The position numbers were made by a program, and so were the translations under genes. From JAMIFN01 sp035906235 (GTDB lineage Bacteria; Pseudomonadota; Gammaproteobacteria; Burkholderiales; Burkholderiaceae_C): a stretch of 15,204 nt of DNA. This document shows positions 13,282-15,204 of this stretch, piece by piece. A model generated the notes under the pieces. That model worked only from the letters and a program-made list of their open reading frames with translations, did not search any database and had not been told where the DNA came from. The stretch covers positions 1-15,204 of the forward strand of contig JAMIFN010000042.1 in assembly GCA_035906235.1 (NCBI GenBank), read 5' to 3'. The first letter of the stretch is position 1. Each line of letters starts with the position of its first letter.

Positions 13282-14160
13282 ATGAAGAGCTTTGACGGAA
13301 AAATTGCAGTCATTACCGGCGCCGCTGGTGGCATAGGGCGTTGTTTGGCCGAGCGCTTGGTCGCGGCGGGCGCCAGCGTGGTGATGGCAGATATTGACGC
13401 GGCCAAGCTAGCGCAAAGCAAGGCCGACATTTGCGCCGAGCGCGGCGTGCCCGCAAGCCGCATCGCCACGCAAGTGTGCGATGTCACCAAAGAGGAGTCG
13501 GTGCAAGCCTTGGCCGATAAAGCCTATGCCGAATTCGGCGCGGTGCACCTGCTGTTTAACAACGCGGGTGTGGGTTTGGGCGAGGCGCAACGCAAGCTCT
13601 GGGATTTGCCTACGGCAGATTGGAATTGGGGCATGGCGGTGAATTTCTCTGGCCTGGTTTATGGCATTCGCGCCTTTGTGCCGCGTATGCTGGCTGCGGG
13701 GCAAGAGGGCGTGATCATCAATACCCTCAGCAATAACGGCGGCCTGCGCACCATCCCCAACACGCCCATTTATGCCGCCAGCAAAGCTGCAGCAACTAGC
13801 TTGACCGAGGCTTTGCACCAACAACTGCTCAAAGAAACAGGCGGGCGCGTGCGCGTGGCGGGCTTGTTCCCCGGGCCCTATGTGGTGAACACCGGCATCT
13901 TGGCGTCTAAAAAGAATCGGCCTGATACTTTTGGTGGTGCCGATGCTAAGGGCGTGGCCTACAGCCGTATGGAAGACTTGGTGGCGGCCACGGGTTTGAA
14001 AATGCAATTGACCGAACCTGACGAAGTGGCGCAGTTCGCCCTAGAAGGGGTGCAAAAGGGCAATTTTTGGATGATCCCAGCCAGTGCCGATGCCGACGAA
14101 CATGTGCGCCAACGCACGGTATGCATCTTGGAGCGGGGTACGCCCACACTGGCTTGGTAA
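13282..14160 (+). CDS. short-chain dehydrogenase/reductase (classical SDR)
   Basis: The 292-residue protein has all classical SDR marks: the cofactor glycine motif TGAAGGIG at 12-19, NNAG at 93-96, Asn121, and the catalytic Ser150, Tyr164 and Lys168 (YAASK). Asp37 at the end of the second strand suggests NAD(H) rather than NADP(H). After LFPGPYVVNTGI at 195-206 there is a longer substrate-binding region that may favour a bulky alcohol or ketone. In this block it would oxidise the hydroxyl made by the Rieske enzyme or reduce a ketone intermediate. No ribosome-binding site is visible: repeat copy D fills the 60-base gap after the ADC-like gene and reaches to five bases before the ATG. It probably still belongs to the operon. 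Confidence 0.92.
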   Translation: MKSFDGKIAVITGAAGGIGRCLAERLVAAGASVVMADIDAAKLAQSKADICAERGVPASRIATQVCDVTKEESVQALADKAYAEFGAVHLLFNNAGVGLGEAQRKLWDLPTADWNWGMAVNFSGLVYGIRAFVPRMLAAGQEGVIINTLSNNGGLRTIPNTPIYAASKAAATSLTEALHQQLLKETGGRVRVAGLFPGPYVVNTGILASKKNRPDTFGGADAKGVAYSRMEDLVAATGLKMQLTEPDEVAQFALEGVQKGNFWMIPASADADEHVRQRTVCILERGTPTLAW

Positions 14161-14199
14161 GCGCATCGCAGTGGCGGGTTTTGCACCTACTATCTAGGA

Positions 14200-14946
14200 A
14201 TGAGCAAAAAGTCTAAAAACGCGCAAACAAATAAGCCACAAACAGATAAGGCGGGCAGCGCAGCGGCGCCCCTTTTTCATGCCCTGAAAACCCGCCACCG
14301 TGCCGAGCGCGATAACTATGAAACGACATGGGCGCAAAACTTCAGCCTGCGCATACACCGCGCGCTTAGCTGGCTGCACAAAGCAGAATTGGCAGCCGAT
14401 GATGCCGATATACGCTTTATTGCTCTGTGGGTTGCGTTTAATGCGGCCTACGCTGGTGATGTGGGCGGGCAGTTGGCGGGGCGCAGCTTATTGCAAGAGC
14501 GCGATAGCTTTCAGGGCTTTCTCGACAAAATTTGCCGACTTGACGAAGACGGCAGCCTCAAACGCCTGCTGCTGCAATTGGCCAGCGGCCCCATGCGCAA
14601 TCTGCTGGACAATGAATACCTGTTTTTGCCCTATTGGGACTACATCCACGGCAAGGCCGAGGCACAAGAGTGGCAAACACGCTTTGCGCAAGAAAAAAAG
14701 CGTTTGCAGGCAGCCGTGCTTAAACAAGATAGCGCAGCAGCCCTAGGTTTTGTGTTTGAACGCCTCTACACCCTGCGCAACCAATTGCTGCATGGCGGTG
14801 CTACTTGGGGCGGGGCTGTGAACCGTGAACAACTGCGCCTGGCCAACGGTCTATTACTATCGGTACTGCCCGCCATGCTCAGCATCATGCTGCAGCAGCC
14901 AGCACAATTCGTGGCGCCACCTTTCTACCCGCCCATCGGTGCTTAA
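14200..14946 (+). CDS. HEPN-type (RX4H motif) protein
   Basis: The 248-residue, mostly helical protein has a basic, disordered N-terminus (residues 1-22, Lys/Asn/Thr/Ala-rich). Its C-terminal half carries RLYTLRNQLLHGGATW (188-203). Arg193 to His198 is the RX4H motif of HEPN ribonucleases, in the 'LRNxLxHG' form seen in Apea-like HEPN proteins. Many such proteins act in toxin-antitoxin or defence systems, others are simply nucleotide- or RNA-binding. No nucleotidyltransferase-type antitoxin gene is adjacent: it stands alone 39 bases after the SDR gene. AGGA abuts the ATG, too close for a good ribosome-binding site. I have no evidence for its target. HEPN membership rests on the motif and helical context. 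Confidence 0.75.
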   Translation: MSKKSKNAQTNKPQTDKAGSAAAPLFHALKTRHRAERDNYETTWAQNFSLRIHRALSWLHKAELAADDADIRFIALWVAFNAAYAGDVGGQLAGRSLLQERDSFQGFLDKICRLDEDGSLKRLLLQLASGPMRNLLDNEYLFLPYWDYIHGKAEAQEWQTRFAQEKKRLQAAVLKQDSAAALGFVFERLYTLRNQLLHGGATWGGAVNREQLRLANGLLLSVLPAMLSIMLQQPAQFVAPPFYPPIGA

Positions 14947-14976
14947 GGCCAAGCGTCTGCTGCGGGGTTAGTGTTC

Positions 14977-14995
14977 GGCTTTTCAAGAAAAAGCC
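14977..14995 (+). terminator. hairpin after the HEPN gene
   Basis: GGCTTTT at 14977-14983 pairs perfectly with AAAAGCC at 14989-14995 around CAAGA, 31 bases past the stop. No T run follows on the plus strand, so termination is possible but unproven. Confidence 0.35.
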
Positions 14996-15000
14996 TAGGG

Positions 15001-15032
15001 TTCACACTATTGGCAAAAACCCGTGCTATACT
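15001..15032 (+). promoter_or_regulatory. extended -10 promoter facing out of the window
   Basis: TGCTATACT at 15024-15032 is an extended -10 element (TGn plus TATACT, 5 of 6). A partial -35, TTCACA, lies at 15001-15006 with a long 20-base spacer, which an extended -10 can tolerate. It would drive transcription rightward through the last 170 bases. No start codon with a ribosome-binding site follows within the window. Confidence 0.5.
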
Positions 15033-15204
15033 TCGCCTCCCTTCAACGGCATCGGTAGTTTTCTAGCAAAGCGACCGACAAGCTTAGTTAAAGGGGCAAA
15101 AAAGAAATTTCAAATTTCTCTGGATTGATTAAAAATCTGGTGTAGAATTCGAAGTTCACCTCAAGCGAAACGCAGTTTTGTTTGGGGTTGCTAGAAAGGT
15201 TGAA
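15033..15204 (+). other. long leader of an unseen downstream gene
   Basis: No ORF with an ATG start occurs here. The stretch is AT-richer than the rest. It contains a perfect 17-base palindrome, AGAAATTT-C-AAATTTCT (15103-15119), and a second -10-like TAGAAT at 15143-15148 without a clear -35. A stable-RNA operon leader (for example rRNA) or a regulated mRNA leader are both possible. No 16S sequence, tRNA or riboswitch core is recognisable in what is shown. Confidence 0.35.

Noticed and set aside
15120..15204. Start of 16S rRNA
   Set aside because: The leader looks compatible with a stable-RNA operon, but no conserved 16S start sequence is present before the window ends.

Overview
The window reads as a betaproteobacterial chromosome segment, most likely Burkholderiales and Comamonadaceae-like. 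This rests on recognition of the protein families (a TopB carrying a SWIB tail, ApaG, a LysR/Rieske catabolic block) and on AT-rich 'ATAGCTGCT'-type dispersed repeats that I associate with that family. No rRNA or other marker in the window confirms it. Coding density is high, with 15 convincing genes, and no gene-free stretch exceeds about 260 bases.

Region 1 (1-1920, minus strand) holds a paired-hairpin repeat, then a SET-domain methyltransferase gene followed 4 bases later by an FAD-dependent aromatic-ring-type monooxygenase. Region 2 (1921-5321, plus) is a divergent promoter region containing a 32-base perfect pyrimidine-purine alternation, then topB. The TopB protein ends in two zinc ribbons, a histone-H1-like Lys/Ala tail and a SWIB domain. 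A 106-residue protein of unknown function follows closely. Region 3 (5505-7195) holds apaG and a leuB without leuC or leuD nearby, closed by a strong intrinsic terminator.

Region 4 (7236-9057) is the most unusual part. It has three CD225/dispanin membrane-protein genes in a row and a DUF2752 membrane protein. The second dispanin is fused to a type IV pilin-like ectodomain, and the third carries an N-terminal zinc ribbon. The first two share a 75-base segment at 71/75 identity, so they look like a fairly recent tandem duplication that then diversified by domain fusion.

Region 5 (9178-14160) is a catabolic block on the plus strand: an amidohydrolase-2 protein, a LysR regulator overlapping a KshA-like Rieske oxygenase, an acetoacetate-decarboxylase-superfamily protein and a short-chain dehydrogenase. 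Together they suggest ring hydroxylation, alcohol oxidation and C-C or C-O bond processing of a hydrophobic, possibly steroid- or terpenoid-like, substrate. The substrate is not determinable here. Region 6 holds an orphan HEPN-type protein with an RX4H motif, then a promoter and a leader of at least 170 bases for something beyond the window.

A family of about 40-base dispersed repeats occurs four times. Copies lie just upstream of leuB, the lysR gene and the SDR gene, and one supplies the stop codon of the FAD monooxygenase. The 15-base tail of this repeat appears in opposite orientations in two of the copies.
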